Shown here: piece by piece, positions 10,560 to 23,623 of the stretch
Layout: every line of letters starts with the position of its first letter
Position numbering within the stretch: the stretch's first letter is position 1
Assembly (NCBI RefSeq): GCF_030052815.1
Contig: NC_079496.1
Coordinates: 11,361,100 to 11,425,099, forward strand
Length of the DNA stretch: 64,000 bases
From: Hevea brasiliensis
Lineage: Eukaryota; Streptophyta; Magnoliopsida; Malpighiales; Euphorbiaceae
Direction of reading: 5' to 3'
Program-made: the position numbers and the translations under genes
The notes under the pieces: model-generated
Database searches by the model: none
What the model saw: the letters and a program-made list of their open reading frames with translations, nothing else
Told to the model about the DNA's origin: nothing

Positions 10560-13120
10560 ATGGATTTTTCAGAGCATACGAGGATTGTGTTCAATAGAAT
10601 TAAGAAACTGGAACCAGAGAATGTTACTAAGATTATTGGCTATCTTCTTTTACAAGATGGTGGTGACCAAGAAATGATTAATCTGGCTATGAGTCCTGAT
10701 GTGGTTATTCAAGAAGTGATTTATAAGGCTAAAGCTGAACTAAATCAATTAGCCCTTAAATCAGCAACTTCTCCAATCTCACCATCCATGAATTCACCAC
10801 CTGTTTCCTCACCGTTCGCTCCTTTCTTTCCTGTGTCTTCTCGGTCCTTTTTGTCGCCAGCAGCAGGCTTCCGACCCCCTTCTTCCTATTGGGAATCTCA
10901 AGTTGGAGCTAAGCATAATTCAGATTTTGCATCCATGGGCTACCTGGATTCTGTTTCTGAGCTCCAAAACCAAACTCAGTTCTTGAGTTTGGAAGATCAA
11001 ATAGAGCCCGTCAACTTGGGAAATATGGGGTTCCCAAGTGATTATTTCAACTCGGATGCTGCAGTGGCTAATTTAAGTGCAAGGGCATGTCACCGTTATT
11101 CAAGCTTAAATGATTTCCCAGTTAAGACTTGTCACTATTTCAACAAGGGTTTTTGTAAGCACGGAAGTAACTGTCGATACTATCATGGACAAGTCTCGGA
11201 GAGCTTCCCTCGAACATTTGATGCTATCGATGAAGACCAAATTTTCTCACCAGGGTCACTTAAGAAGTTGGAGTTGGAAATCATAGAGCTCTTGAAATCA
11301 AGAAAAGGCAATCCTGTTTCAATTGCTTCTTTACCAATGATATACTACGAGAAGTATGGAAAAGTTCTTCAAGCAGAAGGGTACCTCACAGAGAGCCAGA
11401 GACATGGGAAAGCTGGTTATAGTTTGACTAAACTTCTTGCTAGATTGAAAAACAGCATTCGACTGATCGACAGGTGCAAATTATGAGCTTCTATGGGTTT
11501 CCTCATTTAATATCTTTTTATATGCAAGTGTTTAACTCGTATCTTCTCTTGATTTGAGTTGCAGACCTCACGGTCAGCATGCAGTAATGTTGGCTGAAGA
11601 TATTCCAAAATACATGGAAAATTGGGGTGACAGAAATGATCCCGGTCCAATTGTTAGTGGATCACGGCAGATATATCTAACCTTCCCAGCGGAGAGCACT
11701 TTTACAGAAGATGATGTCTCCAACTACTTCAAGTACTTGTCTAGTCTAGAAACTCTTTGCGGGCTCCTGGCATCTATTTTTTCAATGTGCATTTGTTTCT
11801 TATAGTTTTCGGTTTTATTTACAGCACCTTTGGACCAGTTGAGGATGTAAGGATTCCCTGCCAACAGAAAAGGATGTTCGGCTTCGTAACATTTGAAAGT
11901 GCAGATACTGTGAAGATGATTTTGGCAAAAGGAAATCCTCATTTTGTTTGTGGTGCTCGAGTTCTTGTGAAACCTTACAGGGAAAAATCAAAGCTTATTG
12001 ATAGGTAAAATTATCTGTAACATTTGAAATGCAAGAGCCTAATCTCCTTGTGACTTTACAATTTATCAAGAATTGTATTCCATTTAATGTTTTTCTAGCG
12101 TAGCTTTTTATGTGAATTTAACTCTGGTGTCCAAACCATCATATCAGAAACCTACATTATGTTTTAATGGTAGAACTTTAGAATAAATTGCAGAAATTAT
12201 TTGTTGCCATTTTTTTCGGTGCAGGAAGTATCAGGAGAGAATTGAACCTCCAATGTATTTCTCTTCTCAGTATGTAGATATGGATTCTGAGCTTCATCCA
12301 AGTAAGTTTGGTCTTTTTCAATAATTTCCATAAATGAAAAGATAAAATTGTGAAATATTAATATAGATTCAATTATAATTATAAAGAAATAAAAAAAAAT
12401 TCAAATTTTAAGTCTGTAAAATCTGTTGGAAGTCTTAATATACTGCAAATGCACACAACAATTGGTAGTTGTCCTTTCTATTTTTATTTTTAGCATTATC
12501 TGATTATATACTTTGATTTTAGTGCCAAGAGGATACGAGACCTCAAGGTTGCTGAGGAAGCAGCTAATGGAAGAGCAGGATCCAGCATTTGAATTTCGGA
12601 GGAGGCAACTTGCAGAGTTGCAAATGCCTCGAAAGCCAATGTCCAATCATTCCTATTTTGGCTACTCTTTGGATGGGCTTAAAGTCTCAGAAGGTTAGCG
12701 AGTTCTGCTTTCATTTCCCTTTGTCTCTGCATACTTTTAGTGTTCTCATTCCTGTTTTCTCATCTCATTGCTCTTGCAGATAATTTCAATTTGCCATCCA
12801 CTGAACGTTTTAGTTGTCAAGCTCTGTTTGACGCTTTGAACAGTGGCTCAGTGAGTGATGACAAATTCAGGCATACAGAGACCAATTACATGGATCCGGA
12901 CAGGTATAAGTCATCTTCTTGTAAATGTTGATTTCATGAGCTCATAGCAAATAGATATGCTGAATTTTCATTCTAGCCTTTCAGAGTTCTTGGTCTTAGA
13001 TCCCTTCCCTTTTTGACTCATTATAGTTTATCTTTACCTCTGCTGTGCAGTCAAGGACTGAACTTACCAGAGAGTCCGTTTGCATCTCCAATAGCTAGCA
13101 GCATTTCTACAGTTATATAG
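10560..13120 (+). CDS. CCCH zinc-finger protein with LOTUS (OST-HTH) and RRM domains
   Basis: Seven coding exons join in frame: 10560-11473, 11565-11732, 11825-12004, 12225-12301, 12523-12693, 12780-12903 and 13051-13120; every junction is GT-AG and the total is 1704 nt, 567 aa. Order of parts: an N-terminal helical segment ([20 protein letters not shown]), a Ser/Pro-rich linker, one CCCH finger ([19 protein letters not shown], about residues 195-213), a LOTUS/OST-HTH segment (about 225-305), and an RRM split by an intron ([19 protein letters not shown] holds RNP1). A basic helical region with RRRQLAELQ and a Ser-rich tail follow. This matches the plant C3H18/C3H46/C3H53-type family, whose members are predicted RNA-binding proteins; the exact orthologue is not assigned. 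All metal ligands and splice phases are intact, so the gene looks functional. Confidence 0.9.
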
Positions 13121-15580
13121 GTTCAGCACGCAGAAGAATTATAGAGTTACCTGAACAAAGGCAACAGCAACATCTTCGGTTTGATACATAACAGCACCTT
13201 TTTTTCGCGTTTTTCCTTCCGTCTTCTCTTAACTTGTTCACCAATGTTTACAGCTAGCACAAAACGGCTAATGAAAGAAACAAGAAGAATCTCCTCCTAA
13301 AGGAAGTAGCAAAACAGAATATGATACACAGAAATACACGTAAGAATGCTACAGTTTTTCTAATGTTAGAGAAACAATGCAAGAAGGTTTGAATATTAAG
13401 TAGCTAAGATGTAATTAGTCTTTAGCGGATCAAAGGAATTAGAACATATGCAGTGTTGGGAGAAGTTAATGTTTAAAACCTCTGCAACACTCACTGATAG
13501 ATGAAATAACTTCAACAGAAGGATTAGTAGTTGGCTTATACCAGTTTAGCAAAAGTTGTTTATAGTCTTTCCATTTTCTGTTTACAAGGTAGGCATGCTT
13601 TTGCCTTTGTTTTGGCTTAGGCACAAAGAATCATTATCCGCAATTTTCAATAGTTACTTGCCTCAGATAGATGTTGGAGTTGATTTTTATATTCTCTCTC
13701 CATAGCCATATCTTTCTTTCATGTAAAGATGCCAAGATGGGAGCAAACAGTGGCAATGAAACTTTCGTCCTTCAAAATTAAAGTTGTATGTATTCCAGAA
13801 AACAAAGCATGTCCTCTGCTCAAAATCCTGTCATTTAAGGCAAGAAACTGAAAAATAGACTAATTCTTTATAACCAAGTAAACTCCACCATACTCTCTGC
13901 ATTCGGTGCATTGTTCAACTCACAACTCAACCTAGACGAGGCACTAAAAACAAGAACAAATGTACATAATTTAACTATGATATGGGGATTAGTGATATAT
14001 CTAAGCTAATCATCTCTGCAAATCTTAAAAAGCCTTTCGTATTGGCAAATTATTCTATGGATACAAGTGTCAGGACATAAGTAAAGCCAAAACTTCAGCA
14101 TACAACAAGCAACACAATAAATGAAACTCTGGGGGACCCCATTGACAAAGGCAAGTTAGGCAATATGCTCATTCTTCACAAATGACATCCAGATAAGGGT
14201 TTGCAATATAATATGTGGAAGCTCACAAAAAATATCTATGTTTGAAGTAGTATTAAAACCCATAATCCAGATAACAAAGAGACAAAGTAGTTCCACTAAG
14301 CAAGATCAAGACAACCTGCATTGTTCCAAGCAAGTCCCATTCATTATCTCTATCTGTTGAGCTATATATAATTTCTGGAATTGACATCACCAATTGATGG
14401 ACCCCTTGACGATATCTCCCTTAGCTGAGCCACACTTGATTGAATCACTATTAGAAGCATTTTTAAGACAATAAAAGAAAGGGGAAAAATTGTCCTGTCA
14501 TCTGAGAGTGACCTGCTAACCAATTGCATACCTGATAAAGCTTTTGGTTGCCCAGAAGATAGAAGGAAGGAATGAGTTCAATCTTTCCAACCACCCTTAT
14601 ACCCAAATTGAAGTAGCCTTTTAATTTACCTTTTTTTTTTTCCTCCCTTTTCCATCTCCTCTTGGGATCCAACCAAGGAAAGCAAAAATGACAAGAAAAA
14701 TCCATCCATAAATAGTAAAATAGACACATTTCAAAGAAACAGGAGTAGTAAATTAAACACAAAGAACTAGTTTAATACTAATAATGAGCAATAATTCTGA
14801 CTGTGAGAAAACACAACCAGCGAATAGAAGTAATTAGTAAATATCATATGAGAATCATGCTACCATTTAATAGGCCTATTCCTAGTACACTACAGTCTAC
14901 ATACTAATCATTGTTGTTACATACAGTTGTACTTTAAAAATAGGATAGCATAATTCCCAATAAGACAATCTCTAACCACCCACCACCGAAAAACGCAAAA
15001 AAAAGCTGAAGCTGTACCCTACAAAGTGGTAGGACCTGCAGGAACATACCAATTATTATGCTGTCAAGCCATATACTTGGACATGCCCCTCACTGTTGTA
15101 TAGAACTTTTTGCTGTACCAACAAAAAATAGCCATAACTCTAACAAACTGCTTATATTCTCTTCTACAGATGACAGTCTCAAATATAATAGTGAGAGGAA
15201 ATAGAGGAAAAAAAATGAATTCTTGGTGGCAGTTGTGAACAAAATAGGCTGCCAGGTTCCCTGATTTTTAAGTGGATCAAGCAAAATCCCTATGCAGTAC
15301 TACGTCAAACAAGAATTGAGACAGAGAAGCAAGAACCAGGGCAATTTTGACAATTTGTAGAGAAGTAAAATAATCATACAAGAATAATTACCGAGAAAAA
15401 CTTGCTGTTATGACAATGATACTGACCTTTATGGAAACCTTATTGTCATCTTTTTGTGTCTCAGTCACCACAGTTTAACAATAGTCTCACAAACATGGTT
15501 ACATGCCTTCTGGAGTTTAAACCTCAACTATGTGAAGAACTAGAGCAGCAGCTGCATAGATTATTGCAGTAATACAGAAC
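13121..15580. other. 3' UTR of the CCCH gene and intergenic DNA
   Basis: The first few hundred bases after the stop are probably 3' UTR; I could not place the polyadenylation site. From about 13750 on there is moderately complex sequence with no open frame over 100 codons, no homology I recognise and no repeat structure. A non-coding transcript cannot be excluded. Confidence 0.5.
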
Positions 15581-15988
15581 AGATAGTAAAATGAGAAACA
15601 AGTGGATCAAAAGGTCAGCAGCCAGTTTCAGAGTAATTTGAATATCCAGGTCAGTTTTGCAAAATGAGCCATACAAGTTGCTGACTTGCTGACTAGTGGA
15701 GGACCTTGCTATATTACTCGGTGTTAGTGAAAAGAACACACAGGCTTAACGGTAATTGGTAATACATTATCTGTCTTCCATATTTCTTTGCAAACTCCTT
15801 AACTAGTAATTGTTGCCAAAATGCCAAATATTTATGTAAACTAGTTCCAGCCCATTGTTGACAAAAACATTCATCTGTTGGAACTAATGATCTCAGAGGA
15901 AATGGCCTCCTAGGAGCTAATTCTCTTCTCCTGAGTGTACCTGCTTACATCTATCTGTCTGACCACCTGCAAGCACAAATCATCCTTA

Positions 15989-16051
15989 GCCATTTTTTCC
16001 AATGAAAGCGCCATTTTCTCCAATGAAAGCGCCATTTTCTCCAATGAAAGC
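15989..16051. repeat. 21-bp tandem repeat, 3 copies (U1)
   Basis: Three consecutive units of GCCATTTTCTCCAATGAAAG plus C, at 15989-16009, 16010-16030 and 16031-16051, with one base difference in the first unit. The second block copy has only two units (37944-37985), so copy number changed after the block duplicated. Being 21 bp, the unit would be frame-neutral if ever translated. Confidence 0.9.
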
Positions 16052-16779
16052 TTGAAAGTTCCTTGGAATTTGGATCACACCTTGTCTTTCATTGAATTTC
16101 TTTTGAGATTTCAACCTTCTCCAGCAATTTAAAATTCTACCGGTTCTGCAAATTCATCCTGAAGACGTTGCACATGAAATTGAAAGAAGTTATAACAAGG
16201 AAAAAGCAAATTCATGTATATCTTACTGACAGTACACTATCAACAAACAGCTAACAATTACTGGCCTGCCACTCCCGAAAAGAAGAGAAATGAATTTTAA
16301 AAAAAAAAGGCAAAGAGATCCCACAGATGTCAATTTGACAACTAACGACTAAAACAAAATGGGGTGTCAGACTGTCAGTTACTTGCTGGGAATAGACCTC
16401 GTGACGGGCTGGTTCCAAATCGCCAGTTCTGGTTCACCGAGATATGAACTTGAATCGATTCCTAAGATTCTTCCATAGTTTTGATTTTGATTTTGGTCCA
16501 ATGCAATTCTTATTCTATATTTTTTGCTTTGATTTTGATCAAATTCAATGGAACATATTTTTTTTTCCAAAATTTTTCATTTTTTAAATGAAAAAATATC
16601 CAGTTTTAATTTGAAATCAAACTAATCCATTTTGGTTCAATTTCAATTCGATTTAATTACAATTTAAATCAACTATGAGTTTGACCAATTCTGATATAGT
16701 TCTGAGGCAATTTAAACTGATCTGGCTCAGGGCCACAATAGCCAGGACTAGCTCGTACAATAAATGCATTCACATCTTT

Positions 16780-17575
16780 TTTTTTTTTTTTTTTCTCCTC
16801 TTCTCAAAGATAGCTTGTTTAATTGATAAAGATACTAATCATTACAATAAGGCCAAGTCAAATCCAGCCCAAATAAGAAAAATAAACAACCTATTCTGCC
16901 CAAGGTCTATGAATAAGCCCATGGCCCAACAAAGTGGAACCCTAGCTAGCAGATGACCAAAGAAACTTTGCATTCCAGTAGCTCCAGCGCCATCATCTCC
17001 CAAAGCTCTTGTGGTTGGAAGACAATAAGAGGATCTCCATAGAAGCCATTATCTAAGAGCATGCCTATACCAACCAAAGTAAGAGATCCTCAGCCAACAC
17101 CCTCTAAACCCACAAGGGATAGAAAAATTGTAAGTCGTTGACAGTTCAAATATGGACAACGGTTGAAGGATGGCAAAACCCACCAGCATCTCACCTCTTA
17201 TAGCCAAGGGGGCAGCTGCAACATGCGACTATCTCTTATATCCTAGGGGTACCAAACCTTCATGCAAAGCCGATTTTCCTCTTCCAAAGTCAAGAAAGAC
17301 TATTAACAACAAGCATAATAAGTAGATTATCAGAGAATCATCTTCCAATATACATCCAGGCTGCACAAAAACAAAATCACAAGTATCTACTACCCGACCC
17401 AACTGTAGGGAGGGAACCCACTCATCGAGCCAGGAAAGGATGACCTTCTCTTGCCTGGGATAGAGGAAGGCCATAGAAAATGACGAAAAATGAGGGCCTT
17501 TGAACCCTAAGAAAAAAGAACAAAACAGAGAAAAACTCACTCTTTAGAGAGAGAACGTAACCAAATGACGCAGCA
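16780..17575 (-). mobile_element. Possible LINE 3' fragment with poly(A) tail
   Basis: On the minus strand the sequence ends with TTTATCAATTAAACAAGC and a short spacer, then a run of about 18 A (T run at 16780-16797), resembling the 3' end of plant L1-type non-LTR elements. The 5' limit and target-site duplication are not clear and I found no RT or endonuclease domain. A second copy with an interrupted T run is in U2 (about 38715-39510). Confidence 0.3.
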
Positions 17576-17580
17576 AGGAG

Positions 17581-17585
17581 CCATC
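17581..17585. repeat. Target-site duplication of the Gypsy element (left)
   Basis: CCATC directly precedes the left LTR and recurs at 37512-37516 directly after the right LTR. The uninterrupted site can be read in U2 (GAAGCCATCAATGAAAATT near 39516), which confirms it. Confidence 0.95.
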
Positions 17586-20500
17586 TGTTACATCATACTC
17601 CTCCGTAAAGCATAACATGATCCCGTAGTACACCTAACGAATTACCGTACTTCGCCTACCGGTAACCCATTAAATAAACTATAAGGGATTTTAAAATAAT
17701 TTCTATACATTTTTAAGTTTGTGGGTAAATTTTTTTCACAAATATTAAAACTTTTAATTGACATTAAGTCACAAATCAAATTTTTAGATATTTAAAACTA
17801 CCACAATTTTTACAAAAATTTCGACAGAGTACCGGCTGTATTTTGAGAAAACAGTTCTTCAAAACCTGAAAAGAAACACACTTCCAATATTTTTACTCAA
17901 CCATAACTCTAATACAAATCAATTTCATCTCACAATCTCATACAAGAAGCTCAACTCAAAATCAACCGCAATTCGAAGCATCTCATTTCAAAAAAAGAAT
18001 AATTTCTCATTCACAAAATATAAAAATTTAATTATTTACATTGATTACAAAACTCAGAAATAAATTTGAATATTACAATAATTTGCATTTTAATTACATA
18101 TCCAAAATAATATTACAAAAGTTCTTGTACAACTGCTCAACCAATTTACATACATATAATTACATGCATACATCAAAATCTAATGCACAAGGGTATACCT
18201 CTAATATACCCGAAGTTAATCCTAATGAGTTTTCAAGGCATAGCTACCGAAAATCTCACTCGGCTGCTCTATCATTACTTTCACCTACGACAGCATACAA
18301 AGCTATGGCTGAGTGGTGAACTCAGTGGTGCACAACCATAATTTAAAACATAATATACAATATCTTACCAAAATTTTAGCAAAGAATTTGAAAATTTTGA
18401 AATTCAATCAAAATTCTAAAAATCAGAATATTCGTTGCCAATAAAATAAATCATTTGTTAAAATGACTCTGCTCAATAATTTCAATTTATCAAATCATAA
18501 CTGAACATTTAAATTAATTCTAGTAATTTATGGAAACAAATCTTAATTTCAATAAAATCAATTATGCACAAATCTCATTTGAAATCATAATTCTTACTGT
18601 TCAAAACCCATTCTTTATCTCACTAACTATGCAAGACTAATCCGTAAGGGCCACTTTCGGGGCAATTCTAACTCCCTATGGTCGGGGAGGTCGAATCAGG
18701 ATTCTAACTCCCTGTGGTCGGGGAGGTTGAATCATCGTGCACAATACACCACAATAATGCAACTTCTGAAAGGGCCAATGAAAAACTTAGATCTAACCTC
18801 TAATAAGAGGAGAATCTAAGCCTGTGCACATACCATGGTATTCAAAACAAAACAAAGCTAACTCCATTGTCTCCTCAACAAATGAGAGAGACGAGTAATA
18901 ACTTTATCAAGCATCTATAGTGAGATATAAAATAATAACATGAATCTCTTTATTTTTTTTTTAGTATAAATCACAACACAATTCAATTCAATGTCAATTC
19001 CAATATCCAAAAAATTTTATACTCATCACAATTCAAAATAAATTTTATCCATTCCCATGTCAAGTATGTTTCAATCAAAATTTTTTCAAAGTTAACTTTA
19101 TTCAATTCATGACAAAATAAAATCATAACTAATTTCATTTTCTAAAACTAAACTCATTCATACCATAACACATTTCAATAATTGTTGAGATAAATTCAAT
19201 ATTTGATAAACATAATACAATAAGAAATGAAATCATTTAGTCAAAAGACATATGAAGAAACATAACCAATAAAAACACTAGTTGTGCACAAACCTCTTTG
19301 TTGACTAGTTTACTCTAAATTTCGATTTTTTCTTGAAGATCCCTTTTCAGTCTCTTTTTCAACTGAAACACACAATTTACAGTATTTTAGTATCATAACT
19401 TATAATAAATCTAATAAATAATTCATGTCTACTGAATTCTAGCCCTAATATGCTTAAATTAACGTTCTTTGAAATTTACTTTTCGGGGTTACTATTTATG
19501 ATACTATTCAAGTTAAAATATTGAATTTCTCATGCTTAATAGGTATGTGAATTCTAATTACACTCACATACCACATTTTGAGTGTCAAATTTGTTGGTCT
19601 TGGTTGCCATTTCAATTTCTAACTCTCCTAAGAGAAATTGCCATTTTTCAGTTTTGATCCCCTGTTTTGCATTGTTCTATTGGTCTAGTTACTGTAAAAA
19701 TTTGGCTAAGTGTCCTTCATCAAAGTTATTCCTTATTGTCTTATCTTTAATTCTCTTTTTCAATCACTCCATTTGGAGTTTTTAGGCCAATATATGGTCA
19801 TTTTACTAAGGCTGGCCGGATTGGTGACCCAGAATTTCTGGGCTTGTTTAGGTTCTGGCAGTTTTGGACAACTAAATTTGGATGGCAATTTCATTTGGTT
19901 ATAGACAGAATTTGAGTTGGTGTTTTTCATGAAAGTTGTAGTGTTATGTCACATATTTCCAATGCCACAAAAATCAGGTCATTTGGACCTGCCTAGGCCA
20001 AGTTATGGCCAAATGAACAAATATTCATTTGGTCATTTTTGTACAGTGGCAGTGCACATTACCCAGATTTGACCTAATTGTTCACTATCTAAATGTCATT
20101 TTCTAGGCATGGTTTCTAAATGAAAATTGTGTCTTTATGTGTCTATTTCATTCCCAATTAGCTTCACACCAATTGAGTTGGTAAAATTTCAGTTTTGGTC
20201 CTTGAAATGGACCTAGGTCAGGCTGCCCAATAGTGACCCCTCACCAATCCGAATTTGACTTAACTTCTCACCATTCAACACATTCTAAATAACACCATTT
20301 AACCATTTTAAACCCCATTTAGGTCAAACTAAATCAATTTACTAAATTCTTAATTTTTCCCCCTAAACCCTAAGGGTCAAGAACCCTAATTTTTCTACTG
20401 GATTAAATTCTTGCAATTAAAGTATATAAACACTATCTAAACACTAAATTAAGCTTAATTACACTTTTAATTCCCTAAAAATCTATCAAACCCTACCCTT

Positions 20501-21512
20501 TCTAATGTTGGCTGAAATTCCATTAGTCCCTTAATCCAACATTTTTGTTTGATTTTTACACAATTCCTAAGTTAATTCAATTATATGTGCATAAATTTAA
20601 AGAGAGAAATTGAAATTCACTACTAACCTCTTTCTTCAATTTCTCAAGCTCTAATTTCTTCAATTTCTTCTTCTTTTTCCTTCTTCAATCTTCTTTTCAA
20701 GTTGCAAGGGCAAGGTTTAATTAAGTGAGTTGGGAAATTAGGGCTAAGTTTGGTGTTTAATCAAGCTCCAAATGAGCTTTAATGGTGGTTTGTGAGAGAA
20801 AGATGGGAGAGAAGAGAGAGATGTGGGAGACGGCACTAGGAAGAAGAAATGGAGATGTAATTTTTTTTTCTTTTCTTGTCATTTTATGTCATTATCCCAT
20901 AATTATCATAATTAGAAAATATAAAATTATTAACTCATGCTTAGGTCACACTAGTGATGTCATAATTCTTATTTTAATTTTCTTTTCTTTTCCTTTATTT
21001 TCTTCATACTTTTTCAATTTAAATCTATACTTCAAAATTTTAATTTCTCATATTTTATTGGACAGCTAGGTCAGGAGTTACCTCTAGGGGTGAATTGACC
21101 AATTTGCCTCTCGCCAGTTTGATCCGGTTTGTAAATAATTCAGCGTTTCTTTTGGAGTCCTGACCTAATTATTTGACCTACTTATCAGCCTTTTTCTGTA
21201 ATTTTCTCTTTTCCACTAGGTTTGTAATAGTCCTTAGGACTGCGGTGTCACAATTTCCCATTCAAAATTGGAGTTAGGACTGACCTCGTAGTCACTTCTC
21301 GATAAGGTCACCCATCGCTGTGACCATCGGCTCATTTAACTTTTTATGCAATGTTTTTTTTATTTATACTTAACCTTCTAGTCAGCACTATTTATTTTCG
21401 TTCAGGGTTTTTCTAGGTGTCTTAACATGGTTTTAATCCTCTTAATTGTCCGGACTGACACTGGTCACCAGAACAGTGAAATATACCAGGCTATGCATAT
21501 AGGGGTGTTACA
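17586..21512 (-). repeat. Gypsy 3' LTR (left copy)
   Basis: 3927 bp, homologous over its length to 33613-37511. The inner end reads GGGGTGTTACA followed by the polypurine tract. Open frames inside it (for example 18041-18319 and 20782-21069) recur in the other LTR and are not genes. Confidence 0.93.
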
Positions 21513-21513
21513 A

Positions 21514-21530
21514 TTCTCTCCCTCTTAAAA
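21514..21530 (-). other. Gypsy polypurine tract
   Basis: On the minus strand AAGAGGGAGAGAATTG sits immediately before the 3' LTR, the expected position for the plus-strand primer of an LTR retrotransposon. Confidence 0.8.
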
Positions 21531-21560
21531 TAAATTTCGTCTCGAAATTTTTACCTGGTA

Positions 21561-21656
21561 TCAGTCTTTGAACAGCTATGGGTACTGTCTCCTCATGTCC
21601 TCTTCACGCTTCCAAGTAGCTTCTTGGCCTGAATGATGGTTCCATAGCACTTTAAC
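21561..21656 (-). pseudogene. Chromodomain remnant of Gypsy integrase
   Basis: Minus-strand translation gives VKVLWNHHSGQEATWKREED, then an in-frame stop where the final Pro-His-Leu-Phe-like end is expected. This is the C-terminal chromodomain signature of plant chromoviruses, which guides integration to heterochromatin. It is the only part of pol left and marks the 3' end of the deleted region. Confidence 0.75.
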
Positions 21657-21659
21657 CAA

Positions 21660-23180
21660 TACTATTTACTCATCGATAGCTCACCTCGTGTGCCAAATTT
21701 CTTATGAGCTTCTGTCATAAGTTAGATTCAAATTCATTTCAATTTTAGAGGTAAGCAAATCTGTGTACTAGTGGATCCACTTTTTCTAGGACCTCGTATG
21801 ATCCTATGGGTGAGAACTTAGTTTTACTCTTTTCTTATCAAATCTCTTGATCATTTGATGCAACCTTCAGTTTAGTTTGGAATATTTTAGTCTTTTCTTG
21901 CTGTTATTTTAGCAATTATTTTCCTTTGTAGTCTTTTTTTTTTTAAATGACCTTGTTGGTCATATATGAACTGCTTATCTCTTTATTGGCCATAGGTCCA
22001 TAACCATTATCTTACCATCTCTATTTATGACTAAGGCCTATGTGCTATTTTGCACTATCTTGTTTGCTTTTGTTTAACTTATTTCTTTCTTGATAAGATA
22101 GTTCGGGATATCGTTACGCGTCTTAAGTAGGTTGTTTGCCCTGGTGGCAATTCCTCATCTAGTGTTTTTCTCATTTCTTACTATTCTATTTGTTTCCTTT
22201 TTTTTTTCATTCCACAACTTAACTTTAATTATTTTATTCCTCAATCTTATCTTCTTCCTTAACTTGACTGTCGAGTCATGATTTAGCACCTCTTATCATC
22301 CCTAATAAATCCACTATACTTCAATATTACTTTGATTTGGTCCTCTGACCATTATAGTCAATACTTTAACTAATATTCATAACGTTTCTTTATTACATTT
22401 GCACCAACTATTCTAATTTTTACTTCCACAACTCTTTTATCTATCGATATTCTATAGCTTATTTTGCACTAATGTGTAATCATTACTTCCTTTTGTACTG
22501 AACTATAACCTTTCGATATTCTAACTTTAGAGTTTTAAATCCCGGGTTAGGACTTTCAAACTCCCTTCCAATAATAAAATTCTTTCCTGGCAGAATTTTA
22601 CCAAAACAGATGTTGTTTGCAATAATCCTCATCTTAGTGCACTATCGGCTAGTATGTAGCTCTACACAATAATCTCAAGTCAGTACTGTAATATGCAGCT
22701 TACAGTACAAACATTAAGAACATTGCATAGTGTCTACGATACATTCCAATAGATAAAACTTTCCTACATTTTATTCTTTTCGAATTCACTAATATCCAAA
22801 ACTTATTCTAATTATCGTATCCATTGACAATTACTAGCAGTAACATTTTTGCCCTAATCTAGAGCAATTATATTAATGTAATTAACTTTTAGGTCCTCTT
22901 GCCTTATTTTAAGTAGGATCACTAATTAGCTTTATAAATTATGGTATGTTAGAAAATACTTTTCGTTGACAATTCTTCCAAAATTAATGTCAATCATACT
23001 TGTTATTGTAGTTTTTATCCTAAAGGACTAGTTACGAACGTATTAAAATTTATTCCCCTTATAAAGAAGTAGCAACAAAACATATAATTCTAACACTAAC
23101 ATACAAATAAGTAGTACTGGGATCAAATAATAACTAATTATTTCTTCTAAAAATTAAGAACTTACCAGTAGTTACATCCG
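21660..23180 (-). other. Non-coding filler replacing pol in the Gypsy element
   Basis: About 1.5 kb between the chromodomain remnant and the end of gag with no protease, RT, RNase H or integrase motif in any frame. On the minus strand it begins with a splice-donor-like GGTAAGTTC right after the gag-end codons (23161-23168). Arrangements like this occur in large retrotransposon derivatives whose coding region was exchanged for non-coding DNA. Confidence 0.6.
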
Positions 23181-23189
23181 AAGTTTCTG

Positions 23190-23618
23190 CTCTTTCCTTC
23201 TGGTGCCTGGAGTACACCCTGGCTGGTTCACTACTTTGTTCAGGTTGATTTGTTCTACTTAGATTGTGAGAAGTACCAACTCTATTTCTATCTCGTCCTC
23301 TACTGACTGTTTGTGAACTTTGGAGAGCAGATCGAGGTTCTTTAGTATAATCTCTAGCAAAGTGTCCAAGCTTTCTACAACTGTAGCAAGCTCCAGTGGC
23401 TTAACGAAAAATGCCTCCATATAGTTTGCCACAAGAGTTGCAAATGCAAGGAGGATATGAGCTTCTAATTGTTCCACGACTGGACCTTGGTGGCTTCTGT
23501 TCTGATGATCTGCCTCTATCATATCCCTGTGCTCGGAGTTTCTCAAATTCTTTTCTCTTCCCTAAATTACTATTCGAGCTGTGACCACCAGGTTTCTCAC
23601 TCTTCTCTATCTCATGTT
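23190..23618 (-). pseudogene. Gypsy gag C-terminal part with damaged zinc knuckle
   Basis: The minus-strand sequence reads GQHEIEKSEKPGG, then a basic Arg/Ser-rich stretch, then two Cys motifs. The second, CYSCRKLGHFARDY (23347-23388), is a CCHC knuckle whose fourth ligand is Tyr instead of Cys. At least one stop and a frame change separate the pieces. It continues directly from the gag N-terminal part at 33222-33590 once the Copia element is removed. The central capsid domain is absent even then. Confidence 0.7.
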
Positions 23619-23623
23619 GCCCT
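23619..23623. repeat. Target-site duplication of the Copia element (left)
   Basis: GCCCT immediately precedes the left Copia LTR and recurs at 33217-33221 immediately after the right LTR. Confidence 0.95.

Larger units (their letters stand above)
15581..17585. repeat. First copy of a ~2 kb tandem duplication (U1), interrupted near its 3' end
   Basis: This block recurs almost base for base at 37536-39542. U1 begins AGATAGTAAAATGAG at 15581; its last 19 bases lie at 37517-37535, on the far side of the Gypsy element, where they abut the start of the second copy. Apart from the insertion the two copies are head-to-tail neighbours. Contents: sequence of unknown origin, a 21-bp tandem repeat, a GATTTT-rich low-complexity stretch (about 16430-16660) and a possible LINE 3' fragment. 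Confidence 0.85.

Noticed and set aside
16430..16660. GATTTT-rich stretch as a coding exon (frame at 16379-16570)
   Set aside because: The translation is a Gln/Asn repeat from a hexanucleotide low-complexity tract, variable between the two block copies.
17586..21512. Open frames in the Gypsy LTR (18041-18319, 19582-19904, 20782-21069) as genes
   Set aside because: Each has a counterpart at the same place in the other LTR (34068-34367, 35574-35893, 36781-37068), with low-complexity translations and no known domain.
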